Positions 25,331 through 34,961 of a stretch of 57,699 bases of DNA are shown here, piece after piece (position 1 is the stretch's first letter; the number at the start of each line of letters is the position of its first letter). The DNA lies in the NCBI GenBank assembly GCA_017463985.1, contig JAFUEH010000013.1, positions 1 through 57,699 of the forward strand, read 5' to 3'. A program made the translations under genes and the position numbers. This stretch comes from Eubacterium sp. (GTDB lineage Bacteria; Bacillota; Clostridia; Oscillospirales; Acutalibacteraceae). Below the pieces are notes generated by a model that made no database searches, was not told the origin of the DNA, and saw only the letters and a program-made list of their open reading frames with translations.

Positions 25331-25996
25331 TTACTTTCTGCGATAATCCTCCTCGATGTCCTCGCACCAGTTGGCGGCAATCGGCGCGGCACTGCGCATA
25401 GCACAGCAGGCATTGGCAACGGCGTTGTATACGACGTTGGTTCCCTGACGGTCCGCGCGGTAGTTCACTGCTCTGTCAGCAGCGATACCGAAATGACCGG
25501 CTGTTTCCACCGCGTCAATATTCGCGCCGATAAACAGGAATTCCCAGCCAAGCTTCTTCTTTTCGGCGATCAGCTGCTTTACCTGCGCTGACGAATATTC
25601 CTTACTGGCGTTTTCCAAGCCGTCGGTGATCACGGTAAACATCACGTTCTCCGGCACATCCTCCTTACGCAGATAGCGATGCACGCTTTCAATATGGTGC
25701 ACCGTTACGCCGATCGCGTCGATCAGGGCGGTACAGCCGCGCACCTGATAATCCGCTTCGGTCAGCGGCTGTATGTCGTTTAGCGGCACGCGGTCGTAAA
25801 GCGTCAAGAGCTCGTGATCAAACAGCACTGTCGTTACGTAGCATTCGCCGTCCAGCTTTTTTTGCTTTTCGATCAGTGAATTGAAGCCGCCGATCGTGTC
25901 GCTTTCCAGTCCTCCCATCGAGCCGGAGCGGTCCAGAATAAATACCAGCTCCGTAATGCCGTTACGGTTGTTGTTTGCTTTTTCAATCTTTTTCAT
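25331..25996 (-). CDS. von Willebrand factor A domain protein
   Basis: 221 residues from ATG 25996 (GGAGG eight bases upstream; an earlier in-frame ATG at 26011 overlaps that site). It is a single vWA domain with a MIDAS metal site: FILDRSGSMGG (DxSxS, about 18-28), the conserved Thr in RGCTALIDAIG and Asp in FTVITDGLENAS. No signal peptide or membrane helix, so cytoplasmic. Such stand-alone vWA proteins often act with AAA+ ATPases or in tellurite/stress clusters; no such partner is adjacent. Likely monocistronic. Confidence 0.85.
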   Translation of the reverse strand: MKKIEKANNNRNGITELVFILDRSGSMGGLESDTIGGFNSLIEKQKKLDGECYVTTVLFDHELLTLYDRVPLNDIQPLTEADYQVRGCTALIDAIGVTVHHIESVHRYLRKEDVPENVMFTVITDGLENASKEYSSAQVKQLIAEKKKLGWEFLFIGANIDAVETAGHFGIAADRAVNYRADRQGTNVVYNAVANACCAMRSAAPIAANWCEDIEEDYRRK

Positions 25997-26090
25997 GTTA
26001 AATACCTCCATAATGCTTTGTGGTTGTTTTCATCTTACAACTGCATTATAGAGGTATTGCTCACGGATTTGGTCGCCTGTCAGGCGACAT

Positions 26091-27044
26091 TTATTTTTTC
26101 TTTTTTCTGCCGGCCGTCAGCTCCTGCAAATCCGCCGCAGCCAGTACACCGCAAACGATCACGATCAGCGCACAGATAACGGTCACCGGCGTCAGGAGGG
26201 ACAGGTCGCGCGTAAGGATCACCGAAAATACAATTGCCCACGCGACATAAGTAATATCGAGCGCCATTGCCTTGGACGCGCCGATCTTGGCGATCGCTTT
26301 ATAATAGCACAAATATGAAACCGTCGCACACAGCGCCGCCAGCGCCAGCGTCGGCAGCAGCCAACCGGTATCCGTTGTAAACAGCGACACCGTGAAGCCC
26401 CAGCCCTTCAATAGCGGCAGCAGCACAACACCGTAAACCAGCGCCGAGGTGGTCTGACGGATCTGCAGCGCATACTCGCGCTTGACCGCCTCATCCTGAA
26501 AGCTCTTAGCCAAAATAACCGCTTCAATTCCCCAGCCGAAGGAGCACATCATGGCGCCGATAATGCCCAGCCAAAAATTGCTGACAGACAGGTCGGGCGA
26601 ATAGCTCAGGCCAAACACACCAAGCAGCGTGATCACCAACAGCACCCAGCGATACCACTGCATTTTTTCTTTCAGGAAGATAAACGCAAGGATCGCACCG
26701 ATCGCCGGAAACACTGCGCTGGCAATCGCGCCGACGGAGGCGCCCATGTATTTGATGGCCAGCACATAGCCCGTCATACCGACCGGTCCGCCGATCACAG
26801 CCGCCAAGGCGACCAGCCGTCCGTTTTTATTTTTTAGGAGTGCAAACACCTTTTTCAGATTGCCGTGCACGCCGTTATATGCACCGGCCCACAGCGCCGA
26901 GCACAGGTCGTGCAGAAAGGTGCTGACGAACGGCGCCAGAAACAGCGCTCGCTCAGTAGACACCAGCGGCGACATCCCCAATGCTATTCCGAGAATAACG
27001 GTTTCGAGCGCCCAGGTCACGCCTGCCATAATACCGTAAATCAT
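26091..27044 (-). CDS. EamA/DMT-family transporter
   Basis: 317 residues with ten hydrophobic helices in two homologous EamA halves (about 1-140 and 155-300). The first half ends in AVFPAIGAILAFIFLKEKMQWYRWVLLVITLLGVFGL and the second in the matching ITYVAWAIVFSVILTRDLSL, both typical of drug/metabolite exporters. The C-terminus is basic (AGRKKKK), consistent with a cytoplasmic end. The substrate is unknown; family members export amino acids, nucleosides or drugs. Confidence 0.85.
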   Translation of the reverse strand: MIYGIMAGVTWALETVILGIALGMSPLVSTERALFLAPFVSTFLHDLCSALWAGAYNGVHGNLKKVFALLKNKNGRLVALAAVIGGPVGMTGYVLAIKYMGASVGAIASAVFPAIGAILAFIFLKEKMQWYRWVLLVITLLGVFGLSYSPDLSVSNFWLGIIGAMMCSFGWGIEAVILAKSFQDEAVKREYALQIRQTTSALVYGVVLLPLLKGWGFTVSLFTTDTGWLLPTLALAALCATVSYLCYYKAIAKIGASKAMALDITYVAWAIVFSVILTRDLSLLTPVTVICALIVIVCGVLAAADLQELTAGRKKKK

Positions 27045-27144
27045 AAATCGCTCCCGCTTAAAATATTTTTATTTATTGTAACACATCTTTTCTTCATTTT
27101 CCATATATGCTATACTGAAAATATCAACAATTTTGGAGGCAAGC

Positions 27145-27759
27145 ATGAGCGAAAAGGATAAAATGCATACCGGCGAGCTGTATCTCCCCGGCGATGAAGC
27201 CATTATGGCGGAGCAGGAGCTTTGTTTGGAAAAGCTATATGATTATAATCACACGCGTCCCGGTGAGCACGAAAAGCGCGCGCAGCTGCTCACGGAGCTG
27301 TTTGCGGAAATCGGCACAGGATGCTATATTGAGCCGCCGTTCCACGCCAACTGGGGCGGAAGGCACTGCCATTTCGGCAACGATATTTACGCTAATTTTA
27401 ACCTGACCTTGGTGGATGACACGCATATCTATGTGGGCGACAGCACGCTGTTCGGTCCCAATGTAACGGTGGCAACGGCCGGTCATCCGCTGCTGCCGGA
27501 GCTGCGTATCAAGCAGTATCAGTATAACTTTCCCGTTCATATCGGCAAGGGCTGCTGGCTCGGTGCCGGCGTCGTGGTCGTACCCGGCGTAACCATCGGT
27601 GATAACACCGTGATCGGTGCCGGCAGCGTCGTAACGAAGGATATTCCCTCCGGTGTGATCGCCTACGGCAACCCGTGCCGCGTGATCCGTGAAATCAACG
27701 AGCACGATCGGGAATACTACTTTAAGGACAGAAAAATCAATTACGACGACATTATCTGA
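27145..27759 (+). CDS. Sugar O-acetyltransferase (Maa/LacA/NodL type)
   Basis: 204 residues. It has the N-terminal Maa domain (MHTGELYLPGDEAIMAEQ, LCLEKLYDYN) and a left-handed beta-helix of hexapeptide repeats (…FGPNVTVATAGHPLLPE, with the catalytic His in TAGHP, through GVTIGDNTVIGAGSVVTKDI). Acetyl-CoA-dependent acetylation of maltose/galactoside-type sugars is the family reaction. ATG 27145 is chosen because TGGAGG lies just upstream; a TTG reading 12 bases earlier overlaps that site. Monocistronic. Confidence 0.9.
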   Translation: MSEKDKMHTGELYLPGDEAIMAEQELCLEKLYDYNHTRPGEHEKRAQLLTELFAEIGTGCYIEPPFHANWGGRHCHFGNDIYANFNLTLVDDTHIYVGDSTLFGPNVTVATAGHPLLPELRIKQYQYNFPVHIGKGCWLGAGVVVVPGVTIGDNTVIGAGSVVTKDIPSGVIAYGNPCRVIREINEHDREYYFKDRKINYDDII

Positions 27760-27791
27760 GGCCGCGCTTTCCTCAAGCTACCCAAACAGAC

Positions 27792-27823
27792 GAACGCCAA
27801 CCGTTTTCGGACGGTTGGCGTTC
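27792..27823. terminator. Bidirectional terminator hairpin
   Basis: A 13-bp stem GAACGCCAACCGT/ACGGTTGGCGTTC with a six-base loop, between the convergent acetyltransferase and GLUG lipoprotein genes. Confidence 0.75.
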
Positions 27824-27862
27824 TATTACTGCTTCTCTTCAAAATCCGTATCGGATATTCAA

Positions 27863-29911
27863 TTAGTCTTGCGCTTGTGCGGCAGCCTCTGCCTCATCAA
27901 CAGCCTGTGCCTCATCCGCAGCGGTTTCAGCTTTTTCATAATTTTCAGACATCTGCTTGTAGATTTCTTTCATGAAGCTGTCTGTTTCAGCGTCTGCCGT
28001 CAGTCCGCAGATATCCTCAAAGTGGATATCCTTTTCATTGCCCTCGACCAGCGTAAACTGACCGTTGTTCTGACAGCCTTCAAACACCGTGCTCTCCGTT
28101 GCAGCACCGGCAATACCGCCGACATAGCAGTAGCAAATATCCTCCTCCGGCTTAATGTCAGCCGCTTTTGTATCGGTTACGGTAACATTGATCGCGCCGT
28201 TGTTAACGCAGTTAACAAATTTCTGTTCGCTCTTCGTATGGTCATTCAAAGCGCCGACTAAGCCGCCTGCAAAGCTGACCGTTGCCGATTCAAAGCTTGC
28301 CTCAACCGTACCGTTATTAACGCAGCTGTCAAAGACTAGGGAAGGCGAGCCGCCCTCGATGCTGCTCATAATGCTGCCGATCACGCCGCCGATGCCAAAG
28401 CCGCCCGACGTCACTACGTTACCGTCGTTGACGCAACCGGTGACGGTCGTCTGTGAAGAAACATTATTACCCATCGTGCCGATCGAACCGATAATACCGG
28501 CTGCCGTAGAAGCCTCGGAGCCGTTGATTTCAACGGTGTTCTTACAGTTTTCAAGGGCAATTGTTGCACTGCTGCCGCTGCCGTTCAGAATGAAAGCCAC
28601 AATGCCGCCGATCGTATTGCCGCTGAGGGTACCTTCATTCGTATTGTCTTTAACGGTAACCGTAGCCGCATCGTTTGCGTCAATATGTGATACAATACCG
28701 CCGGCGCCGGCACCGGATTTCACGCTGCCCTTGTTAACGCAACCGCTGAGCGTAAACGCGCCCTGATGATCTGCCGTCGAATCGATCGTATTTTTAGAAA
28801 CGCGAAGATTACCGACAATGCCAGCCGTGATCTGAGCGCCGTCGATGGCACCGTTATTGGTACAGTCGAGCACCTCGCCGGCAGCGTTGGAGGAGGTAGC
28901 ACGCGCAACGATGCCCGCTGCGCCGGCCGCCTTTGCCGTGATCTCGCCGTTATTGGTACAGCCCTTGATCTGTGACAGACCGGTGCTGCCGCTGTCCTGA
29001 CCGTTAAACGTGTCAGCGCTGTCCTGCATCAGACCGCAGATACCGCCGGCTACGCCGTAAGCGTTGACGACCGTCATATTGTTCTCACAGTTTTCAATGA
29101 CGCCATCGTTGAAGGAGCTGATAATACCGCCGATTTCATGCGCGTTATCACCTTCCAAAGTACCGTTCGTGACGCAATCCGTAATCGTAACCGTACCGGT
29201 CGCAGTGCCGACCAAGCCGCCGGCTGCACCGGCATTGCTATAGATATAGGTGTTTTCCGTCTGACAGCCCTGCAGCGTTGCCTGATAGGTGTTGCCCGCC
29301 AAAGCGCCGATGCCGTTGAGCTGATTATAAGAGTAAAAATAGGAATCCGCCAGTGTTACATTTTTGATAACCGCATTATTTAAGTATGCAAAAACGCCTG
29401 CGTTAGCCTCCGGTCCGTCAGTACCGTCATACGCAGTGATGACATAGATGCCGCTGATCGTATGATTTTGTCCGTCAAGGATACCGTTAAAGGCATGGCC
29501 CTTGCTCTCATCATTATTGATCTTACCGATCGGGTTCCAGCCGTAGGTCGGCGCTTTTGTATCAGCCGTCGCCATCTCTTCCGCTGTGTTGATAACAATA
29601 TCGTCCGTCAGGACATAGTATTTGCCGTCATAGCTTTTGAACGTGTCATCAACCGTGCCGCTCTCGTTAAAGAGCTGCTCCAGTAGCGCCAGCTCTGCTG
29701 CGTTGGAAATCTGATAAGGGGCTGCTTCGCTACCGTCGCCGCCGGCAAAGCTCTCTGCCGGTGTCACCGTCTGCGGTGCAATACGCTCCGCCGGAATCTC
29801 TGACGTTTTTTCATAAGAGGCAGTCGTTTCCGCACTGTCATTTTTGGCACAGCCGGCAAAGGCTGCTACTACCAGCAATACTGCTAATAAAATACAAATT
29901 AACTTTTTCAT
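27863..29911 (-). CDS. Lipoprotein with GLUG repeats
   Basis: 682 residues. A lipoprotein signal peptide (MKKLICILLAVLLVVAAFAGC, Cys 21 in LAGC-type box AFAGC) is followed by a linker and a beta-helical array of GLUG-type repeats, visible as 'GCTNNGEI…GGIVGxxx…VTGCVNDGNV' about a dozen times between residues 130 and 620, ending in an acidic Ala/Glu-rich tail. GLUG arrays occur in IgA peptidases and surface adhesins; no peptidase motif is present here. It is likely anchored on the outer face of the membrane. Followed at 27823 by a hairpin; preceded by a separate membrane protein gene. Confidence 0.85.
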   Translation of the reverse strand: MKKLICILLAVLLVVAAFAGCAKNDSAETTASYEKTSEIPAERIAPQTVTPAESFAGGDGSEAAPYQISNAAELALLEQLFNESGTVDDTFKSYDGKYYVLTDDIVINTAEEMATADTKAPTYGWNPIGKINNDESKGHAFNGILDGQNHTISGIYVITAYDGTDGPEANAGVFAYLNNAVIKNVTLADSYFYSYNQLNGIGALAGNTYQATLQGCQTENTYIYSNAGAAGGLVGTATGTVTITDCVTNGTLEGDNAHEIGGIISSFNDGVIENCENNMTVVNAYGVAGGICGLMQDSADTFNGQDSGSTGLSQIKGCTNNGEITAKAAGAAGIVARATSSNAAGEVLDCTNNGAIDGAQITAGIVGNLRVSKNTIDSTADHQGAFTLSGCVNKGSVKSGAGAGGIVSHIDANDAATVTVKDNTNEGTLSGNTIGGIVAFILNGSGSSATIALENCKNTVEINGSEASTAAGIIGSIGTMGNNVSSQTTVTGCVNDGNVVTSGGFGIGGVIGSIMSSIEGGSPSLVFDSCVNNGTVEASFESATVSFAGGLVGALNDHTKSEQKFVNCVNNGAINVTVTDTKAADIKPEEDICYCYVGGIAGAATESTVFEGCQNNGQFTLVEGNEKDIHFEDICGLTADAETDSFMKEIYKQMSENYEKAETAADEAQAVDEAEAAAQAQD

Positions 29912-29989
29912 TTTTTCTCCGTTTCTAACCGTATCGGTTTCATTATTGTTTTTGATAGATGCTTAAACCATTCTCAGCACCGGGCTACA

Positions 29990-31174
29990 CTAATTCTCCG
30001 CCATTTTGATGATAGGACGGATACCGTACTTCGCGCACGAACGGCGGTCCTCCATTGTATCGATATCGCCGTAAGTAGCGTTTACGCGATCAATCCAGCC
30101 ATTTTCATAGCTACGCAGCACATAAAAGTTGTAACAACCGTCACTCAAGAAATCCGCATAATCCGTCTTTTCACAGGCTTTCTCGTCATCATCCTCATAA
30201 TGGAAGTCGCGCACAAAATCATCAAATTCATTTGTAAAGCCCAAATGGCCGTCCGTTATTTCTTCAAGTGAGAATAAAGAAAGGCTGTCACCGTCGTCAA
30301 AGGGGGTAAGCGCTTCTACGTCGCCGCCAAACATATCCCATTCCATCTCGCTCGCAATGTAGCTGTGAATAGCAGAGCTTTCCCAATCACTCTCCGCCCA
30401 CTCAACCGGCAGAAAATCAAGAATATATTTTGACGAAAGAATATATTCGCCGTCTCGAATACCGCGGACTGTCCACTCCACCGGCTCCCATTTAAAATAA
30501 TACACGTGGTTTACTTCATACCGATGCTCACTATCAAAATAATAGTATCCGTTTGTTTGGTTTTCATATTCCGCATCAAGATTGACAATGGCTTTACGGT
30601 ACCGCTCGCCGTTATATTCAAAGTCGCCGAAAGAGACCGTATAGGTTCCGGTAAAGCCGTGATCATCCGCTGCTTCAACGTACGTATAATCCATGTCAAC
30701 GCTTTGATCGTCCAGATATGCAATCGTTGTCACATCCATGATGAGCGATTGAGGATAGTTACCCCAATACAGCTCCATACCCTGATAAAACCCGCTGGTA
30801 TCATAGCCGCCTCCATACGCGTCGCTGTCACCGTATTCATCTGTTCCCTGATCGTCATAGCCGCCATCAGCGTCAAAGTCCTCGTAAACATCATCGTCTG
30901 TCGGCGAATAGGTGCCGTAGAAGCTATTTTGATATACGATAAAACCTACCACGCCACCGATCACCAAGAAAGCAGCTACGGCCGCAATGATGATCGGCAC
31001 GATCTTCTTTTTCTTTTTGACCGGCAGAGGCGCACCGGCCGGCATTTGCCCACCGTAGGTTGGCTGCTGCCCGTACGGTGGCTGTCCGTAGGGCGGCTGT
31101 CCGCCGCTGTTATTGTACGGCGGCATACCGTAATTCCCCGGCGAGCCGTTATAGTTATTGTTTTGATTGTTCAT
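29990..31174 (-). CDS. Membrane-anchored protein with DUF6273-like domain
   Basis: 394 residues from ATG 31174 (AAGGAG six bases upstream). The cytoplasmic N-terminus is Asn/Gly/Pro/Tyr-rich (GQPPYGQPPYGQQPTYGG), followed by KKKKK and one transmembrane helix (about 60-82), an acidic Asp/Tyr/Gly-rich spacer, and an extracytoplasmic domain with YYFKWEPVEWTVRGIRDGEY and SSKYILDFLPVEW typical of DUF6273 proteins. The function of that domain is unknown. The promoter contains a TA dinucleotide tract (see separate entry). Confidence 0.75.
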   Translation of the reverse strand: MNNQNNNYNGSPGNYGMPPYNNSGGQPPYGQPPYGQQPTYGGQMPAGAPLPVKKKKKIVPIIIAAVAAFLVIGGVVGFIVYQNSFYGTYSPTDDDVYEDFDADGGYDDQGTDEYGDSDAYGGGYDTSGFYQGMELYWGNYPQSLIMDVTTIAYLDDQSVDMDYTYVEAADDHGFTGTYTVSFGDFEYNGERYRKAIVNLDAEYENQTNGYYYFDSEHRYEVNHVYYFKWEPVEWTVRGIRDGEYILSSKYILDFLPVEWAESDWESSAIHSYIASEMEWDMFGGDVEALTPFDDGDSLSLFSLEEITDGHLGFTNEFDDFVRDFHYEDDDEKACEKTDYADFLSDGCYNFYVLRSYENGWIDRVNATYGDIDTMEDRRSCAKYGIRPIIKMAEN

Positions 31175-31273
31175 CGCATTCTCCTTTCTTTTGACAAAAC
31201 ACACAGACAAATAAGCACAAAAATACTTTGTACTTATTCAATCTCTTCCTTCGTGTATTTTTATACATCATAC

Positions 31274-31298
31274 ATTATATATATATATATATTGTCAA
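31274..31298 (-). promoter_or_regulatory. Promoter with a TA repeat in the spacer
   Basis: On the minus strand a consensus TTGACA (31298-31293) is followed by an alternating AT tract (17 bases of TA on the plus strand, 31276-31292) that runs into TATAAT (31279-31274). The spacer is only 13 bases, below the 16-18 optimum; two more TA units would make it 17. Confidence 0.5.
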
Positions 31299-31403
31299 GA
31301 AAAAATCAATATTTAGTATAAAAATTAATATTCATTGGTCCCCATACTATTATGAATTTGCGATCAAAAATCTACTTGCCGCCAGATGACTGTTGCAAAA
31401 AAA

Positions 31404-31425
31404 TGACCCGACGCAGTGTCGAGTC
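31404..31425 (-). terminator. Terminator of the ABC exporter operon
   Basis: A 9-bp stem TGACTCGAC/GTCGGGTCA followed by a run of seven T on the minus strand. Confidence 0.8.
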
Positions 31426-31451
31426 AATTTTTGTATTAACTATTACGGATG

Positions 31452-33926
31452 CTATTCCGCGCCTTTTAACGATTCCACCATATCGAGGCGGCGAATTTTT
31501 TTAGTGAACAACAGGCTGACAGCCATAGAAACCGCCATCACAACGACGCCGGCAAGCAGATAGCTCAACGGATTGACCGTGGCGTAGTAATCAAAATTTT
31601 CGCCGTTGCTGTTCATCATCGCCTCCAGCATCGGCTTGGCAAAAGGCGCGCCAAGCACGACGCCGATGACGGAAAGTCCCAAATTTTGCCGTGTGATGAG
31701 GGAACGAATCTGATCCGAGGAAAAGCCCAGCACCTTCAGCGTGGCAAATTCGCGGATTCTTTCGTGGAACGAGAGGTTGCCGGTATTGTATAGCACGGCA
31801 ACGATCATGGCAAAGGCAAAGATCACCATCATCACCACCAGCACCCAGATAATCTGCATTCCCTCCTCGTAGATCGCGCGGAGCTCACTGATATTGTAGA
31901 CCGTACTGACCGCAGGACTGTTCAGCGTTTCTACTGCACTGTCGTCTGTTGCCAGCAGGGACGGCACAAATTGGCAGCCCTCTTTTTCAAAATCCGCGCG
32001 CAGCATCGTCAGTCCGGCCGTTTCCGGTGAACGGTTGATCACGCCGACAGTGCTTTGATGCCAGGTGTTTTCTTCATAAATATGCCAGTATACCGTGTCG
32101 CCTACTGTGACGCCCAGCTTTTCTGCGAGCCGTCGGGTGACCGCCACCGTGCCTTCCGGCAGTGCGGTGACATTCGCCTTTTCATCGGTAAGTCTGAACA
32201 GTCCTTTGTTTTCCGTGACGGTCAGTGTTTGCGTGGATTTTTCGCCGCTGACAGCGTGCTCCACAGCCGCCACTTCGATGCCGGTGTGCATGACCAGCTC
32301 GCCCGACAGCGTATTAGCTAGGTCGTCAAGCTCACGCAGCGGTGCGTCCTCTGTCAAGGTGGCCTCATACTGAAAATGCTGAATTTTTTCAAAGGTCCAG
32401 TCATACACGTCGTTCAGCATTGCCACAGCAGACATCGTGCCTGCGAGCAGCACCATCCCCATCATGGTACCGAACACAGCCATCACCGCGCGCATTTTAT
32501 AACGGGAAATATCCCGCAGGTTATACTGCGCCGCAAAGCCCAGTCTTTTCCAAAACGGCAGCTTTTCAAACAGCGTACGCTTGCCGCTTTTGGGGCTTGC
32601 CGGCCGCAGCGCCTCGCTCGGCGCGGTTTTCAGCACCTTGCGGCAGGCAAAATAGGCCGACAGCACGCACAGCCCGATCACGCCGACCGCTACCGCCAGG
32701 TAGGACCAGTCTGCGCCGGCCTCCCAGCCCGGCACGACATACCACTGCGAAAACATGGAGACAATATAGCGCCCGAGCCCGTAATAGCCGGCAAGCATGC
32801 CGACGGCTGTACCGAGCAACGACACCGTAAAGCTGAAGCCCATATAATGGCGTACGATCTTGCCGTGACTCATTCCCAGCGCGTTCAGCGTACCGATCTG
32901 CGTCCTTTGGCGTTCTACCATACGGCTCATCCCTGTGGCGATCACCAATATGGCGAGCGACAAAAAGACCGCCATAAACACATAAGAAAAGGAGGCGTGC
33001 TGCGCCAGCTCCGCCGTCAGGCGCTCTAAGCCCACAATAGAAGAAGCGTCCACCATCGCCGCGTAACCGTTTTGAAAGCAAGCGCCGATTTCTTCCTCCT
33101 TGGAAAGCAGCTCACGTCCGTTATTGCCTCGGATGATCAGCTGCGTATAGGGCATGAAATCATAGAGTTCTTCCTCGTCGGCCTCCTTAGCGGCGTCCAG
33201 CATCATATCCTGTGTAATGATATCTGCCGTCAGGCCGAAGGCGGCCAGCTTTTGGCTGATCTCTGCAAAACCCGGGCTGCTTTTCAGATCCTCTACGGTA
33301 AATTTTTCATTTTCAATCTGGCGGATCAGGTATTCCCGGACGGGAAAGCCGTCGTAATCCATATAAGCATAGCAAATATTTTTAAAATTGGTGTCTGCGT
33401 CCGTCGAGGCGCACAGATACTCATATTCCGGCGACAGCACCAAGCCCTTGACGGTTTTCGTAAAGGTCACGCCGCCGTATTCTACGGTAAAGCTGTCACC
33501 GAGCGACAGCTCCCACGCATCGGCAAAATTTTTGTTGATCCATATTCCGTCCGGATCTGTCGGGTCAAAGTCCTCGCCTGCTACCGTCTGCGGCTTATTG
33601 ACGGTATTCTCCCGCTGCAGATAGAGCTGCAGCTCCGCGCCGTTTTGTTCAACAGCGCTGCCGGTAACCGCCGTGCGCAGCTGCGCCGCTTCCACATAGT
33701 GCAAGGCGCGCACCTTGTCTAAATCCTCATGCGCAAAGCCTTCGCTGTAGACCCATACGGACGCAAGCACCGACTCGTTATGAAAGGTCGTCCTCGCCCT
33801 GTTACCGCCGATCGGGTCAGCCATAAAGCCGGCATACAGCGACACCGAGAGCGCCACTAAAATAAACAGCGAAAAAAACTGACCGAAATTCTGTTTTAAT
33901 TCGCGCAATGTTTTTTTGAAAAGCAT
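31452..33926 (-). CDS. ABC transporter permease, FtsX/MacB type
   Basis: About 824 residues. An N-terminal membrane helix (about 15-38), a large extracytoplasmic domain (to about 310), three helices of a first FtsX domain (MAVFLSLAILVIATGMSRM… MGFSFTVSLLGTAVGMLAGY), a second helix-ECD block and a C-terminal FtsX domain (VVMMVIFAFAMIVAVLYNTG, MAVSMAVSLLFTKK). This is the long, fused-type permease of Gram-positive lipoprotein/peptide exporters. Start choice is uncertain: ATG 33926 overlaps the ATPase stop as TGATG, while GTG 33929 and 33932 lie nearer the GGAGG. Function is export or mechanotransmission, substrate unknown. Confidence 0.85.
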   Translation of the reverse strand: MLFKKTLRELKQNFGQFFSLFILVALSVSLYAGFMADPIGGNRARTTFHNESVLASVWVYSEGFAHEDLDKVRALHYVEAAQLRTAVTGSAVEQNGAELQLYLQRENTVNKPQTVAGEDFDPTDPDGIWINKNFADAWELSLGDSFTVEYGGVTFTKTVKGLVLSPEYEYLCASTDADTNFKNICYAYMDYDGFPVREYLIRQIENEKFTVEDLKSSPGFAEISQKLAAFGLTADIITQDMMLDAAKEADEEELYDFMPYTQLIIRGNNGRELLSKEEEIGACFQNGYAAMVDASSIVGLERLTAELAQHASFSYVFMAVFLSLAILVIATGMSRMVERQRTQIGTLNALGMSHGKIVRHYMGFSFTVSLLGTAVGMLAGYYGLGRYIVSMFSQWYVVPGWEAGADWSYLAVAVGVIGLCVLSAYFACRKVLKTAPSEALRPASPKSGKRTLFEKLPFWKRLGFAAQYNLRDISRYKMRAVMAVFGTMMGMVLLAGTMSAVAMLNDVYDWTFEKIQHFQYEATLTEDAPLRELDDLANTLSGELVMHTGIEVAAVEHAVSGEKSTQTLTVTENKGLFRLTDEKANVTALPEGTVAVTRRLAEKLGVTVGDTVYWHIYEENTWHQSTVGVINRSPETAGLTMLRADFEKEGCQFVPSLLATDDSAVETLNSPAVSTVYNISELRAIYEEGMQIIWVLVVMMVIFAFAMIVAVLYNTGNLSFHERIREFATLKVLGFSSDQIRSLITRQNLGLSVIGVVLGAPFAKPMLEAMMNSNGENFDYYATVNPLSYLLAGVVVMAVSMAVSLLFTKKIRRLDMVESLKGAE

Positions 33927-34633
33927 CACCACTGAACCTCCCTTACCGCCACCGGATGTTCATTCAGCGTGATCTCTTGGATCTTACCGTTTTTCATACG
34001 GATCACCTTATCGGCGCAGCGCGCAATATCGGCATTATGCGTCACGATAATGACCGTATTGCCGTTTTCTCTGTTCAGCTTGGAAAGCAGCTCCAGCACA
34101 GCAATACCGGTTTCGGAATCAAGCGCGCCGGTCGGCTCGTCACCGAGCAAAATCGTCGGATTTTTTGCCAGCGCTCTAGCGATTGCCACACGCTGCTGCT
34201 CGCCGCCCGACATCTGCGACGGGAATTTGTCGGCGCACTGCTCCAAGCCAACCCTTCTGAGCATTTCCATCGGATCTAACGATTCCTTCAAAATACTTTT
34301 AGAGAGCGCCACATTTTCATAAGCGGTCAAGCTCGGCAGGAGATTGTAAAACTGAAAGATGAAACCAATATTCGCTGCGCGAAAATTCGCCAGCTCTCTG
34401 TCATTCAGGTAAAACAGCTTGATTCCCTTGACCGTCACCTCGCCGCTCGTCTGCTTATCCAGACCGCCGAGAATATTGAGCACCGTCGATTTACCGGCAC
34501 CGGACTGGCCGAGAATGACCACAAATTCGCCCTCGTTCACGGTAAAGCTGACATCGTCCACCGCGTTCTGTGCGCCTTCGCCTGCGCCAAAGGTTTTGAC
34601 AACATTTTTAAATACTACCATTTCCTTGCTCAT
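33926..34633 (-). CDS. ABC transporter ATP-binding protein, LolD/MacB type
   Basis: 235 residues. Walker A GQSGAGKST (about 38-46), Q-loop FIFQFYNLLPSLTAYENV, signature MSGGEQQRVAIARAL (about 139-153), Walker B LLGDEPTGALD and H-loop VTHN are intact. It energises the FtsX-type permease whose gene overlaps its stop codon. AGGAG lies seven bases before the ATG. The promoter has a palindrome directly downstream of the -10 box, suggesting repressor control. Confidence 0.93.
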   Translation of the reverse strand: MSKEMVVFKNVVKTFGAGEGAQNAVDDVSFTVNEGEFVVILGQSGAGKSTVLNILGGLDKQTSGEVTVKGIKLFYLNDRELANFRAANIGFIFQFYNLLPSLTAYENVALSKSILKESLDPMEMLRRVGLEQCADKFPSQMSGGEQQRVAIARALAKNPTILLGDEPTGALDSETGIAVLELLSKLNRENGNTVIIVTHNADIARCADKVIRMKNGKIQEITLNEHPVAVREVQW

Positions 34634-34661
34634 AGCCGGTCTCCTTTTCGGTATCAGTTAT

Positions 34662-34715
34662 GGTTAGCCGTCGCTAACCGTCAACTATTATAATACGAAT
34701 GTGGAAGAATGTCAA
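34662..34715 (-). promoter_or_regulatory. Promoter and operator of the ABC exporter
   Basis: On the minus strand TTGACA (34715-34710), 17-base spacer and TATAAT (34692-34687), followed at 34679-34662 by the 18-base palindrome GGTTAGC-N4-GCTAACC. Placement just behind the -10 box fits a TetR-type operator; no regulator gene is adjacent. Confidence 0.7.
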
Positions 34716-34784
34716 TGACGCACAGCCGATCTTTTGCTGCGATGCTGCTTCAGCCAACCGCCGGTTGTGAACTGCCAAAAAATA

Positions 34785-34818
34785 ACATCCCGACTGTCGC
34801 TCTGCAACATCGGGATGT
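34785..34818 (-). terminator. Terminator behind the GH43-like gene
   Basis: A 9-bp stem ACATCCCGA/TCGGGATGT followed on the minus strand by TATTTTTT. It lies 145 bases past the stop at 34962; nothing else is seen in 34716-34961. Confidence 0.65.
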
Positions 34819-34961
34819 CTCTCGTTACCGCTATTCAGTTATATGTGTTCACTACTGCTTTGACGGGTAAGCAGTGGAAATCCAACGGTTATGACTTTAT
34901 TTGATTATGCATTTGTCTCTATTTTACCGCCATACCATATTTTTTCATATACCATTTATTC

